Shown here one piece after another: positions 7,244-15,225 of a stretch of DNA of 48,956 nt. The translations under genes were made by a program, and so were the position numbers. Source of the stretch: Streptomyces sp. SID8352 (GTDB lineage: Bacteria > Actinomycetota > Actinomycetes > Streptomycetales > Streptomycetaceae). Under the pieces are notes generated by a model. It was not told the origin of the DNA. It saw only the letters and a program-made list of their open reading frames with translations, and searched no databases. Every line of letters begins with the position of its first letter. Positions within the stretch are counted from its first letter, which is position 1. The stretch spans positions 110 to 49,065 of the forward strand of contig NZ_WWGX01000108.1 of assembly GCF_009862265.1 (NCBI RefSeq), given 5' to 3'.

Positions 7244-8751
7244 CGCTCCTGGACCGGCGGGCCCCCGGAGCGAGCGGCGCGGTGGACGGCGGTGCGCGGG
7301 CGGTGCTCGCCCTCGCCCGCTTCGAGGCGCGACGGCTGCTGCTGGGCGTCCCCCACCTCATCGCCCTCGCCGCCTACGCGGCCTGGATCGTCTGGCGCAC
7401 CCGGAGCTCCTGGGACGGCTTCCCGGCCCTCCAGGACGTCGACCGCTCCACCCAGAGCATGCCGCTGCTCGTCGGGCTCGCGGTGCTGATCGGCGCCAAC
7501 CACGGAGTGCTCCGCTCCCGTCGGCACGGCACCGAGGACCACTTCGGATCGCTGGTCCTCGCCCCCGGCCACCGCACGGCCGCCCATGTCCTGTCCGTGG
7601 TGCCGGCCGCCCTGCTCGTCGCCGTGTGCGTGGCCGCGCAGTTCACCTGGGAGGCGCTCAAGCCCGGCGCGATCGGGCACGGGTCGCCCGGAGAACTGCT
7701 CGTGGGCCCGCTGACGGTCCTGCTGCTCGGCATCGTCGGGGTGCTGCTGGGACGGCTGGCGCCCGCGCCCGTGGCCGCGCCGCTGCTGGTGGTGTGCGCC
7801 CTGTTCGGCCTGGGGATCGGCGCGTTCCTGCCCGGCGGGGGGAACGTGGACTGGCTGACGCCCGTCGTGACCGAGCAGAGCGGCAGCACCCTGCCCTCCG
7901 GGCTGCTGGGCCGCCCCGCCGCCTGGCATGCCCTCTATCTGGCGGGCCTGGCGCTCTGCACGGGCTTCCTGGCCGTGCTGATCGGCGGCGGGCGCGGCAC
8001 GCTGGTGAAGGCGGGCGTCGCCCTGTCGCTCGTGCTCACGCTGATCGGCGTGAGCGGCCAGAGCGGGGAGGTGCCGTCCAGGGTCGTGGCGGCGCGGGAG
8101 CGGGCCTCGACCGCCCCGGAGAAGGAGCAGAAGTGCGTCGAGCGCGGGCGGACCACCTACTGCGCGTTCGCCGAGTGGGAGCCCCGGGTGGGGGACTGGG
8201 CCGGGGTCGCGGACCGGGTGCGGTCGCTCACCGGCGGCTCCGCCCGTGAGCGACCGCTCCTGGTGCGGCAGCGGATCGACGCCCGCCACGGTCTCGAGGG
8301 TGACGCCGCGCTTCCCCCGGCCGGTGCCCGGGACCAGGTCACCGTGGGCACCGCCTGGGGCGGCAACCGGGTCCCCGAGTTCGCCGCCGCCGTGGCCTCC
8401 GTGCTGGTCACGGGCAGTGAGGCGGAGGCCGGGGAGGTCTGCGACGGGCGGATGGTCACCGTCATGTGGCTCGCCCTGAGCTGGTCGGACGATCCGATGG
8501 ACGCCCTGCGCCGGGTGCGTCTGGACGACAGTGTCGAGGGCGCCGCGATCGTGCTGTCGCCCACCGATCCGCTGACCATGACGGAGGGCCAGACCGACGT
8601 CGTACGGCAGCTGTTGGAGCGGCCGGAGGACGCGGTCGCCGGGAAGGTGACCGCCCACTGGGCCGAGCTGACCGCCCCCGGTGTGACGACGGACCGGGTG
8701 GCGCGGCTGCTGGGCGTGTCGGGTCCGGGTAGGGGCGACGCGTGCGAGTGA
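7240..8751 (+). CDS. ABC transporter permease-like membrane protein with large soluble C-terminal domain
   Basis: 503 residues. The first ~270 hold about seven hydrophobic segments after a short cytosolic lead with the phrase ALARFEARRLLLG, common at the start of ABC-2-type permeases. Residues ~275-503 are soluble, with a Cys pair (KCVERGRTTYCAF) that could form a disulfide if the domain is outside the cell. It is translationally coupled to the ATPase and should form the exporter with it. The C-terminal domain is unlike any family I recognise and may be the sensor or substrate-binding part. Confidence 0.8.
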   Translation: MTLLDRRAPGASGAVDGGARAVLALARFEARRLLLGVPHLIALAAYAAWIVWRTRSSWDGFPALQDVDRSTQSMPLLVGLAVLIGANHGVLRSRRHGTEDHFGSLVLAPGHRTAAHVLSVVPAALLVAVCVAAQFTWEALKPGAIGHGSPGELLVGPLTVLLLGIVGVLLGRLAPAPVAAPLLVVCALFGLGIGAFLPGGGNVDWLTPVVTEQSGSTLPSGLLGRPAAWHALYLAGLALCTGFLAVLIGGGRGTLVKAGVALSLVLTLIGVSGQSGEVPSRVVAARERASTAPEKEQKCVERGRTTYCAFAEWEPRVGDWAGVADRVRSLTGGSARERPLLVRQRIDARHGLEGDAALPPAGARDQVTVGTAWGGNRVPEFAAAVASVLVTGSEAEAGEVCDGRMVTVMWLALSWSDDPMDALRRVRLDDSVEGAAIVLSPTDPLTMTEGQTDVVRQLLERPEDAVAGKVTAHWAELTAPGVTTDRVARLLGVSGPGRGDACE

Positions 8752-9440
8752 CACCGGGGAGGGGGAGTGCCGTCGTGACGGTGCCGTTGGTGGCGGCCCT
8801 GGTGCGGCCCGTGTGGCGGACGCTGCCGTGGCGGTCGCTGGGTGCCGCCGGGGGTGTGGGGCTGCTGCTCGCCGGTCTGTCGCGGGTTGCGGGGGGAGGG
8901 GTCTCGCCCTGGCTCGCGCTCGTCCTGCTGCGTGCCGCGGTGCTCGCCGGGGCCGTGGGCCTGGCCCTGCTGCTGGACGACCCGGCCCGGCACCCGACCA
9001 CACCGGTGCCGGTGCCGCGCCCGCTGCGGCAGGCGCTGCGGGCCGTGCTGGTCGCGCCGCTGGCCGCGCTGTGGTGGGCGGTGGTGCTGTGCACCGTCCC
9101 GACGGGGATACGGCCGCCGGTGGCCGGCATCACCGTGGAGGCCGTGGCCACCGGTGTTCTGGCGGTCGCCGGTGCCGTGGTCGCGGTGCGGCTCACCCCG
9201 GAGCCGCGTCCGGGGCCGGGTGTCGCGGTGGGGCTGCTGCTCACCGCCGTCCTGGCGGCGCTGCTGCTGCCGCACGGCTGGAGCCTGTTCCCGTCCCCGG
9301 ACGACCCGTCATGGTCCGCCGCCCACGACCGCTGGACCCTGGTCACCATCGGCGCGGTGGCGGCGTGGGCGCTCTGCACGGGGGAGCCGCTTGCGCGGGG
9401 GACGGGGAGAGGCCGGGGCGGGCGGGATACGCCGGGTTAG
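8742..9440 (+). CDS. Integral membrane protein, last gene of sigma/ABC operon
   Basis: 232 residues with about five or six hydrophobic helices (around 30-50, 57-80, 98-118, 128-150, 160-178 and 205-220). The GTG start lies 10 bases inside the end of the upstream permease gene, so it belongs to the same operon. I recognise no family motif. The likeliest role is a second membrane subunit or accessory factor of the transporter. The C-terminal tail is Arg/Gly-rich and ends just before an 8-bp repeat array. Confidence 0.75.
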   Translation: MRVTPGRGSAVVTVPLVAALVRPVWRTLPWRSLGAAGGVGLLLAGLSRVAGGGVSPWLALVLLRAAVLAGAVGLALLLDDPARHPTTPVPVPRPLRQALRAVLVAPLAALWWAVVLCTVPTGIRPPVAGITVEAVATGVLAVAGAVVAVRLTPEPRPGPGVAVGLLLTAVLAALLLPHGWSLFPSPDDPSWSAAHDRWTLVTIGAVAAWALCTGEPLARGTGRGRGGRDTPG

Positions 9441-9445
9441 CCTGC

Positions 9446-9540
9446 CTGGGCCGCTGGGCCGCTGGGCCGCTGGGCCGCTGGGCCGCTGGGCCGCTGGGCC
9501 GCCGGGCCGCCGGGCAGCCGGGCAGCCGGGCAGTTGGGCT
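9446..9540. repeat. 8-bp microsatellite (CTGGGCCG)
   Basis: Seven perfect head-to-tail copies of CTGGGCCG run from 9446 to 9501, followed by degenerate copies (CCGGGCCG, CCGGGCAG) to about 9540. It lies a few bases after the stop of the last gene of the ABC operon. Such arrays are prone to slippage and may vary in length between strains. Confidence 0.9.
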
Positions 9541-9609
9541 GACCGTGCCTACGAGGATGGCCGTGGCCCCCGCCCCGGGCGACCACTGGTCTACCGGCTC
9601 CGTCTGTTG

Positions 9610-9900
9610 CACCGGTTCACCGGCTCGTCCGCCGTCCGGGGCACCGGGTCATCTGTCGGCCGGCTCACTGGTGGGTCCGGCTGTCCGGTTCGTCCGGCGT
9701 CGGGCTCACCTGCCGTCCGGCCCATCGGCTCATCCGCTGTGCGGTTCACCGGCCCACCCGCCGTCGGGCCCACCGGTTCACCGGCCCGCCCGTTGCCCGG
9801 CTCACTGGCCGTCCGGCTCACCGGCTGACCCGCCGTCCGGTTCACCGGCCCGCCCGCCGTCGGGCTCGCCCCGCGTCCGGCTGTCGGCCCGCCCCCGGCC
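9610..9900. repeat. Imperfect minisatellite built on GTTCACCGG / CCGCCGTCCGG
   Basis: Motifs such as GGTTCACCGGCYCRYCCGCC recur with spacings close to multiples of 8 bases (for example near 9614, 9743, 9775 and 9839). Because the period suits a triplet frame, long repetitive open frames appear on both strands, but they lack any start signal or domain and are treated as non-coding. The region separates the convergent ABC operon and mshD. Confidence 0.7.
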
Positions 9901-9930
9901 CACCGCCCCGCCCCGGCTCGCCCGGTGGCG

Positions 9931-10860
9931 TCAGGATTCCGTTCGGTACATCAGGTCCGTCTCGTGGGTGGTGAAGCCCAGGCGTTCGTAGACGGCGACC
10001 GCGGCCTCGTTGTCGGCGTCGACGTAGAGCATGGCCGTGGGGATGCCGAGTCCCGCGAGGTGGCGCAGGCCGATGGTGGTCAGGGACTTGCCGAGACCGC
10101 CGCCCTGGGCGTCCGGGCGCACGCCGACCACGTAGACCTCGCCGAGGCCCTCCCGCTCGTGGACCTTGGTCCAGTGGAAGCCGATCAGCTCACCGGCGCG
10201 CTCGGCGAGGAAGAACCCCGCCGGGTCGAACCAGGGTTCGGCCTTGCGGTCGTCGAGGTCGCGCTGGGTCAGGGAGCCCTGCTCGGGGTGGTGCGCGAAG
10301 GCGGCGGCGTTGACGGCGAGCCAGGCGGCGTCGTCCCGGCCCGGGACGAAGGGGCGGACGGTGACGCCCTCGGGGAGCACGGGGTCGGGCAGGTCCAGGC
10401 CCGTCAGGGGGCGGCGCATCTGCCGCAGTTCGCGGAAGAGGGCGAGTCCGAGGACCTGGGTCAGATGCCGAGCCGCGGGGTGGCCGCCGTGGGCCCACAC
10501 CCGCAGCCGCTTGCCGGAGGCGGCCAGCAGCGCGGAGCCCAGCGCCCGTCCGTGGCCCATGCCCCGGTGGGCGGGGTGGACGACCAGTTCGGCGGCCGGG
10601 GGTTCCACCGGGTCGGTGTCCTCCAGTTGGGCGTAGCCGATGATGTCGCCGTCGCAGGTCAGCAGCAGATGGGAGACGCCGTCCCGGGCGCCGCCGCGCA
10701 GTTGCAGCCGACCCTGCTCGGAGACGGCCTGCTGCCCGTCGTGCCGGGCGGCCTCGGCGAGCAGGGCCAGGACGGCGTCGGTCTGATCCGGGGAGAGCTC
10801 GGCGCGGGTCTCGATGGAACGGGGTCGGCCGCCGGGCCGCGAGGTCTCGTCGCTGGTCAT
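9931..10860 (-). CDS. mshD: Mycothiol acetyltransferase
   Basis: 309 residues, the usual MshD length, with two tandem GNAT domains (about 20-145 and 155-309). MshD transfers acetyl from acetyl-CoA to Cys-GlcN-Ins in the last step of mycothiol synthesis, the main thiol of actinomycetes. The acetyl-CoA loops are visible as VHPAHRGMGHGRALG in the first domain and VRPDAQGGGLGKSL in the second, which also has the conserved VDADNEAAVAVYERLGF. The ATG at 10860 is the first start giving the family N-terminus. It diverges from the 5'-nucleotidase gene, with a PHO-box-like site between them. Confidence 0.96.
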   Translation of the reverse strand: MTSDETSRPGGRPRSIETRAELSPDQTDAVLALLAEAARHDGQQAVSEQGRLQLRGGARDGVSHLLLTCDGDIIGYAQLEDTDPVEPPAAELVVHPAHRGMGHGRALGSALLAASGKRLRVWAHGGHPAARHLTQVLGLALFRELRQMRRPLTGLDLPDPVLPEGVTVRPFVPGRDDAAWLAVNAAAFAHHPEQGSLTQRDLDDRKAEPWFDPAGFFLAERAGELIGFHWTKVHEREGLGEVYVVGVRPDAQGGGLGKSLTTIGLRHLAGLGIPTAMLYVDADNEAAVAVYERLGFTTHETDLMYRTES

Positions 10861-10895
10861 GCGTACGAGGGTACGGGGCCGAGGCGTTCCGGCGC

Positions 10896-10917
10896 CGAAG
10901 GTGAACCAGCTTGTAAC
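10896..10917 (-). promoter_or_regulatory. PHO box (PhoP binding site) candidate
   Basis: Read on the minus strand, this is two 11-nt direct repeats, GTTACAAGCTG and GTTCACCTTCG, matching the streptomycete PHO-box pattern of 11-nt units opening with GTTCACC. It lies between mshD and the secreted 5'-nucleotidase gene, 101 bp from the latter's start. Phosphate control of a secreted nucleotidase makes biological sense. Binding itself is inferred. Confidence 0.65.
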
Positions 10918-11017
10918 CGGGAACCCCTGTCGCGCTACGCGCGTTGAATCTAGGCTGCGCCGACGGGCCGTCTCCTTCCGGGCGGCCCGCACGGACGCCG
11001 ACCGAACAGGGGCGCGC

Positions 11018-12868
11018 ATGCCAATCACCGCACCGAAGAACCGGCCCGGCCGCAGTCGTCTGAGGAGCCGTCTGCTGGCGTCGGCCGCCGGGCTCGTGAC
11101 CGCCGGGGCGCTCGCCGCCGCCGCGCTGCCGGGAACGGCGACCGCGGGCGAGGGCCGGCAGGACCGGGGGCAGGGCCGGCAGGATCAGGAGCAGGCCGAG
11201 GGCCACAAGCCCGGGCACTACCAGGACATCCAGTTGCTGTCCTTCAACGACCTGCACGGCAACCTGGAGCCCCCGGCCGGTTCCTCGGGCCGCGTCACCC
11301 GGCTCCAGCCGGACGGCTCGACGCAGACCGTCGACGCGGGTGGCGTGGAGTACCTCGCCACCCATCTGCGCCGGGCCCGCAAGGGCAACCCGTACTCCGT
11401 CACCGCCGCCGCGGGCGATCTGGTCGGCGCGTCCCCGCTGCTGTCGGGCCTGTTCCACGACGAGCCCACCGTCGAGGCGCTCAACAAGCTGGACCTCGAC
11501 GTGGCGGGCGTCGGCAACCACGAGTTCGACGAGGGTGCCCGGGAGCTGGCCCGCCTGCAGAACGGCGGCTGCCACCCCGTCGGGGGCTGCTACACCGACA
11601 AGCGGTTCAAGGGCGCCGACTTCCCCTACCTCACCGCCAACGTCCTGGCGGAGAGGAGCGGAAAGCCCCTCCTCAAGCCCTACTGGGTGTGGAAGGAGAA
11701 GGGCGTCAAGGTCGGCTTCATCGGGGTGACCCTGGAGGGCACCCCGGGCATCGTCTCCGCCGAGGGCGTGAAGGGCCTCAGGTTCGAGGACGAGGTCGAG
11801 ACGATCAACAAGTACGCCGAGGAGCTGGAGCGCCAGGGCGTGAGGTCGATCGTGGCGCTGATCCACGAGGGCGGCTTCCCGGCCTCGTCGGCCTACAACT
11901 ACGACTGCGACTCCCCGGGCGCCGGGGCGGGCATCTCAGGGCCGATCACCGACATCGCCAGGAACGTCTCGCCCCGGGTGGACGCGCTGGTCACCGGCCA
12001 CACCCACAACGCGTACGTCTGCACGATCCCGGACCCGGCGGGCAACCCGCGCATGGTCACCTCGGCCTCGTCCTTCGGCCGCCTGTACACGGACACCACG
12101 CTGACGTACGACCGCCGTACGGGGGACATCGCGCGGACCGAGGTAAGGTCCGCCAACCGGGTCGTCACCCGGGACGTGCCGAAGGCACCGGACATGACCC
12201 GGCTGATCGACGGCTGGAACACCCTGGCCGCCCCCATCGGAAACCGCGCTGTCGGCCACATCACCGGTGACATCGGCCGCGACGGCACCGAGTCGCCGCT
12301 CGGCGACCTGATCGCGGACGCGCAACTCGCCCACGGCAGGACCCTGGACCCGCGTACCGACCTCGCCCTGATGAACCCGGGCGGCATCCGGGCGCCCCTG
12401 ACCCACGCAGCGTCGGGTGACGAGGGCGACGGCGTGGTCACCTACGCCGAGGCGTTCACGGTGCAGCCCTTCGCCAACACCGTGAACCTGCGCACCTACA
12501 CGGGAACCCAACTGCTCCGGGTCCTCGGGGAGCAGGTGTCCGGGGTGAACGAGGCTGCGCCGAAGGTCCTCCAGGTCTCCTCGGGCCTCACGTACACCCT
12601 GGACCTGACGAAGAAGGGCGCCGACCGGGTCGTAGCGGACTCCGTCCGGCTGGGCGGCGCGCCGCTGGACCCGGACGCCACCTACCGGGTCGCGATGAAC
12701 AGCTTCCTCGCGGGTGGCGGCGACGGCTTCGCCACGCTCGGCAAGGGCACGGACGAACGCGTCGGTGGCGACGACCTGGCCGCGCTGGAGCAGTACCTGA
12801 CCAGGAACTCCTCGGCGGCTAACCCCCTCGCCCCGCCTGCGGCGGACCGCATCACGGTCATCCGCTGA
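11018..12868 (+). CDS. Secreted 5'-nucleotidase / 2',3'-cyclic phosphodiesterase family metallophosphatase
   Basis: 616 residues. An N-terminal signal peptide (basic start, hydrophobic stretch near 18-37, Ala-x-Ala around residue 43) predicts export. The metallophosphatase domain shows LLSFNDLHGNLEP, GDLVGASPLL, GNHEFDEGA and GHTHNAY, the metal-binding motifs of the UshA/YfkN family. The C-terminal 5'-nucleotidase domain carries NPGGIRAPL and FTVQPFANTV, the substrate-binding part. It should release phosphate from extracellular nucleotides. ATG at 11018 is chosen because it gives a clean signal peptide. A PHO-box-like site lies upstream and a strong hairpin follows the stop. Confidence 0.93.
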   Translation: MPITAPKNRPGRSRLRSRLLASAAGLVTAGALAAAALPGTATAGEGRQDRGQGRQDQEQAEGHKPGHYQDIQLLSFNDLHGNLEPPAGSSGRVTRLQPDGSTQTVDAGGVEYLATHLRRARKGNPYSVTAAAGDLVGASPLLSGLFHDEPTVEALNKLDLDVAGVGNHEFDEGARELARLQNGGCHPVGGCYTDKRFKGADFPYLTANVLAERSGKPLLKPYWVWKEKGVKVGFIGVTLEGTPGIVSAEGVKGLRFEDEVETINKYAEELERQGVRSIVALIHEGGFPASSAYNYDCDSPGAGAGISGPITDIARNVSPRVDALVTGHTHNAYVCTIPDPAGNPRMVTSASSFGRLYTDTTLTYDRRTGDIARTEVRSANRVVTRDVPKAPDMTRLIDGWNTLAAPIGNRAVGHITGDIGRDGTESPLGDLIADAQLAHGRTLDPRTDLALMNPGGIRAPLTHAASGDEGDGVVTYAEAFTVQPFANTVNLRTYTGTQLLRVLGEQVSGVNEAAPKVLQVSSGLTYTLDLTKKGADRVVADSVRLGGAPLDPDATYRVAMNSFLAGGGDGFATLGKGTDERVGGDDLAALEQYLTRNSSAANPLAPPAADRITVIR

Positions 12869-12922
12869 CGCCTCCCCCTCCTCGACCGGGCCCCTCTCTC
12901 CCTCCAAACCCCCTCCACAGCG

Positions 12923-12956
12923 CGCGGCGGTGCCGGAACCTCCCGGCACCGCCGCG
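12923..12956 (+). terminator. Hairpin terminator after 5'-nucleotidase gene
   Basis: A perfect 14-bp stem (CGCGGCGGTGCCGG pairing with its complement) around a 6-nt loop, 55 bp after the stop codon. Like most streptomycete terminators it lacks a long U-tract. Confidence 0.75.
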
Positions 12957-13223
12957 CCGCGTGTGGCGGCCGGGGGCCCGCGCCCGCCGGCAGCCGACTG
13001 CCCCGCCAGGGGCCGACTGCCCCGGCCGCTCCCGGACCGGCCCGGCGCCGCCCCCGGACCGGCCCCCCCGGCTCCCGTCCCGAGCCGGTTCCCCCGGTTC
13101 CGGCTCCACGGCCCCGGCCGCCCCCGTTCCCACAGGACGGAACCAGCCAGACGCGTGCGGTCCGGCGCGGTCGGCGGGCGCGGGGGCGACTGCCCGCGGC
13201 GACTGCGGACGCCGGAGCTGAAT

Positions 13224-13240
13224 TGTGGATTCCGTCCACA
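13224..13240. promoter_or_regulatory. Inverted repeat in promoter region of M28-family gene
   Basis: TGTGGA-N5-TCCACA lies about 110 bp upstream of the GTG start, at the beginning of a relatively AT-rich stretch that should hold the promoter. The rest of the 12957-13351 gap is GC-rich and shows no gene. Operator function is a guess. Confidence 0.35.
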
Positions 13241-13351
13241 AGATTGCCGCAACTGTGCACGAAATGAACTGAGTTCTCGCTCAGCCGTTCACAGAAACCT
13301 CCAGTGGTCGCTAGCTTCCCCTCAACTTCGTCCACATCGGGAAGGACCTCT

Positions 13352-14917
13352 GTGAACGCGTCATCTCGAAGAGCCGTGGCCGCCCTGGCCGCAGCCGCTC
13401 TCGCGGCCCCCCTCCTGCTGGCCTCCGCCCCCTCCGCCGCCTCCTCCCCGGGGGACCGGTCGGCCCGGGACGCGGCGGCGCTCTCCCGGACCCTGGTGCG
13501 CGAGGCGTCGGCCAAGGACGCCTTACGGCACCTCAGGAAGTTCCAGGCGATAGCCGACGCGGCCGGCGGCGACCGTGTCGCCGGATCCCCCGGCTACGAC
13601 GCCTCGGCCGCGTACGTCCACCGGAAGCTGAGGGAGGCCGGGTACCGGGTCGAGTACCAGAGGTTCGACTTCGTCTACACGCAGACGCTGGAGGAGAAGC
13701 TCTCCGTCGTCTCGCCCGCTCCGTACGACGTCGCCATCAGCGCGCTGACGTACACCCGGTCGACCCCGGTCGGCGGGGTCCGGGCGCGGCTCGCCGCGGT
13801 GCCGGTCGACGAGGACGGCACCACCGGCTGCGAGCCGGAGGACTTCGCCTCCGGCGACTACACCGGGAAGGTCGCCCTGATCAAGCGCGGCGGCTGCGCC
13901 TTCGCCGTCAAGCAGCAGCGGGCCGCCGCGGCGGGCGCGGTCGGCGCCCTGATCTACAACAACATCGACGCCGGGTACGGCCCCCTCTCCGGAACCCTCG
14001 GCGAGCCGGACGCCGCGAAGATACCCACCGGCGGTGTCAGCAGGACCGACGGCGAGCGGCTCGCCGCGGATCTCGCCGTCGGCCCGGTCACCGTCTCCTT
14101 CGAGATCCGCCAGCTCCAGGAGAACCGGTCCACCAGCAACGTCATCGCCGAGACCAGGGGCGGAAGCGCGGCCGACACGGTCATGTTCGGCGCCTCGCTG
14201 GACTCGGTGCACGCCGGTCCCGGCATCAACGACAACGGCTCCGGCTCGGCCGGGCTGCTGGACGTCGCACTGAAGCTGGCGAAGCAGGAGAGGAAGCCCC
14301 GCAACAGGGTGCGGTTCGCCTGGTGGTCCGCCGCGGAGAGCGGCCTGGTCGGCTCGCACCACTACGTCAGCGCTCTGACCCCCGAGGAACTGCGTCGGAT
14401 CAGGCTCTATCTGCACTTCGAGCTGATCGCCTCCCGCAACGGCGGCATGTTCGTCTACGACGGGGACGACTCCGACGGCGCAAACACGCAGCTCGCGCCC
14501 GCGGGTTCGGAACTGCTGGAGCGGGACATCACCGGGTTCCTGGACCGGCGCGGACGGCCGCACGAGGGCACCCCCTTCGTCGCCCGCTTCGACTACGGTC
14601 CGTTCCTCGACGCCGGGGTCCCGGCCGGCGGGACGTTCGCGGGCGGCGAGGCGCTCAAGTCGCCCGCGCAGGCGGCCGTCTTCGGCGGCATCGCGGGGGT
14701 CGCGTTCGACCCCGGGTACCACGGGTCGGGCGACACCATCCGGAACATCAGCCTGCCGAGGCTCGACGAGAACATCGACGTCATCGCCCACACGGTGGGC
14801 ACCTACGCCCACGACCTCGGCGCCCTGCGCCGCCCCGCCGCGGCCCCGGCCCCCGCCGCCCCGGCGCGGACGGACGCCGCCCGGCCCGGCCCGGACGGGT
14901 ACGGAGTGACGCGGTAG
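13352..14917 (+). CDS. Secreted M28-family protein with degenerate active site; contains one TTA codon
   Basis: 521 residues: signal peptide (1-31), M28 peptidase fold, and a protease-associated insert at about 140-245 (GKVALIKRGGCAFAVKQQ). The fold matches Streptomyces griseus aminopeptidase in spacing, but key residues are changed. From memory, that enzyme uses H85, D97, E131 (base), E132, D160 and H247; here the aligned residues are S282, D294, A328, E329, E357 and H457. So one zinc-binding His and the catalytic Glu are lost and an Asp is now Glu. Classical aminopeptidase activity is therefore unlikely; a binding role is possible. L58 is encoded by TTA (13523-13525), predicting bldA dependence. 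GTG at 13352 is favoured by GGGAAGGA upstream. Confidence 0.88.
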   Translation: MNASSRRAVAALAAAALAAPLLLASAPSAASSPGDRSARDAAALSRTLVREASAKDALRHLRKFQAIADAAGGDRVAGSPGYDASAAYVHRKLREAGYRVEYQRFDFVYTQTLEEKLSVVSPAPYDVAISALTYTRSTPVGGVRARLAAVPVDEDGTTGCEPEDFASGDYTGKVALIKRGGCAFAVKQQRAAAAGAVGALIYNNIDAGYGPLSGTLGEPDAAKIPTGGVSRTDGERLAADLAVGPVTVSFEIRQLQENRSTSNVIAETRGGSAADTVMFGASLDSVHAGPGINDNGSGSAGLLDVALKLAKQERKPRNRVRFAWWSAAESGLVGSHHYVSALTPEELRRIRLYLHFELIASRNGGMFVYDGDDSDGANTQLAPAGSELLERDITGFLDRRGRPHEGTPFVARFDYGPFLDAGVPAGGTFAGGEALKSPAQAAVFGGIAGVAFDPGYHGSGDTIRNISLPRLDENIDVIAHTVGTYAHDLGALRRPAAAPAPAAPARTDAARPGPDGYGVTR

Positions 14918-15019
14918 CGGACGGGCCGGGGGCGCGGGCGGCCCCCGGCGTCGTCGCTGTCCGTTGTCCGCTGCCTGGGCCCGCCCGATCCGGCAGTCCC
15001 CTGCCGGGAGGCCCCCGGC

Positions 15020-15190
15020 GGCGGCCCCGGCCGGGCGGGGTCCCGGCCCCCACCGGCCCCGACCCCGCCGCCCGTCCCGGTCCCGGCCCCGGCGTCGGCG
15101 TCCGTCCCGGTCCCGCCGCCCGTCCCGGTCCCGACCCCGCCGCCCGTCGCGGCCCCGGCGTCCTGGCCCCGCGTCCCGGCCCCCGGCGTC
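15020..15190. repeat. Pro/Arg-codon minisatellite (CCGTCCCGGTCCCG)
   Basis: Repeated CCGCCCGTCCCGGTCCCG-type units fill the gap between the convergent M28-family and histidine kinase genes (14918-15225). Open frames here read as runs of Gly/Thr or Pro/Arg and are artefacts of the repeat. A transcription-end function is possible. Confidence 0.6.
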
Positions 15191-15225
15191 GGCGCCACCG
15201 TCGCCCGTGAGTCCGGTCCCGTTTC

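Noticed and set aside
9591..9845. 84-residue open frame on minus strand
   Set aside because: It is a translation of the minisatellite, without ribosome site or domain.
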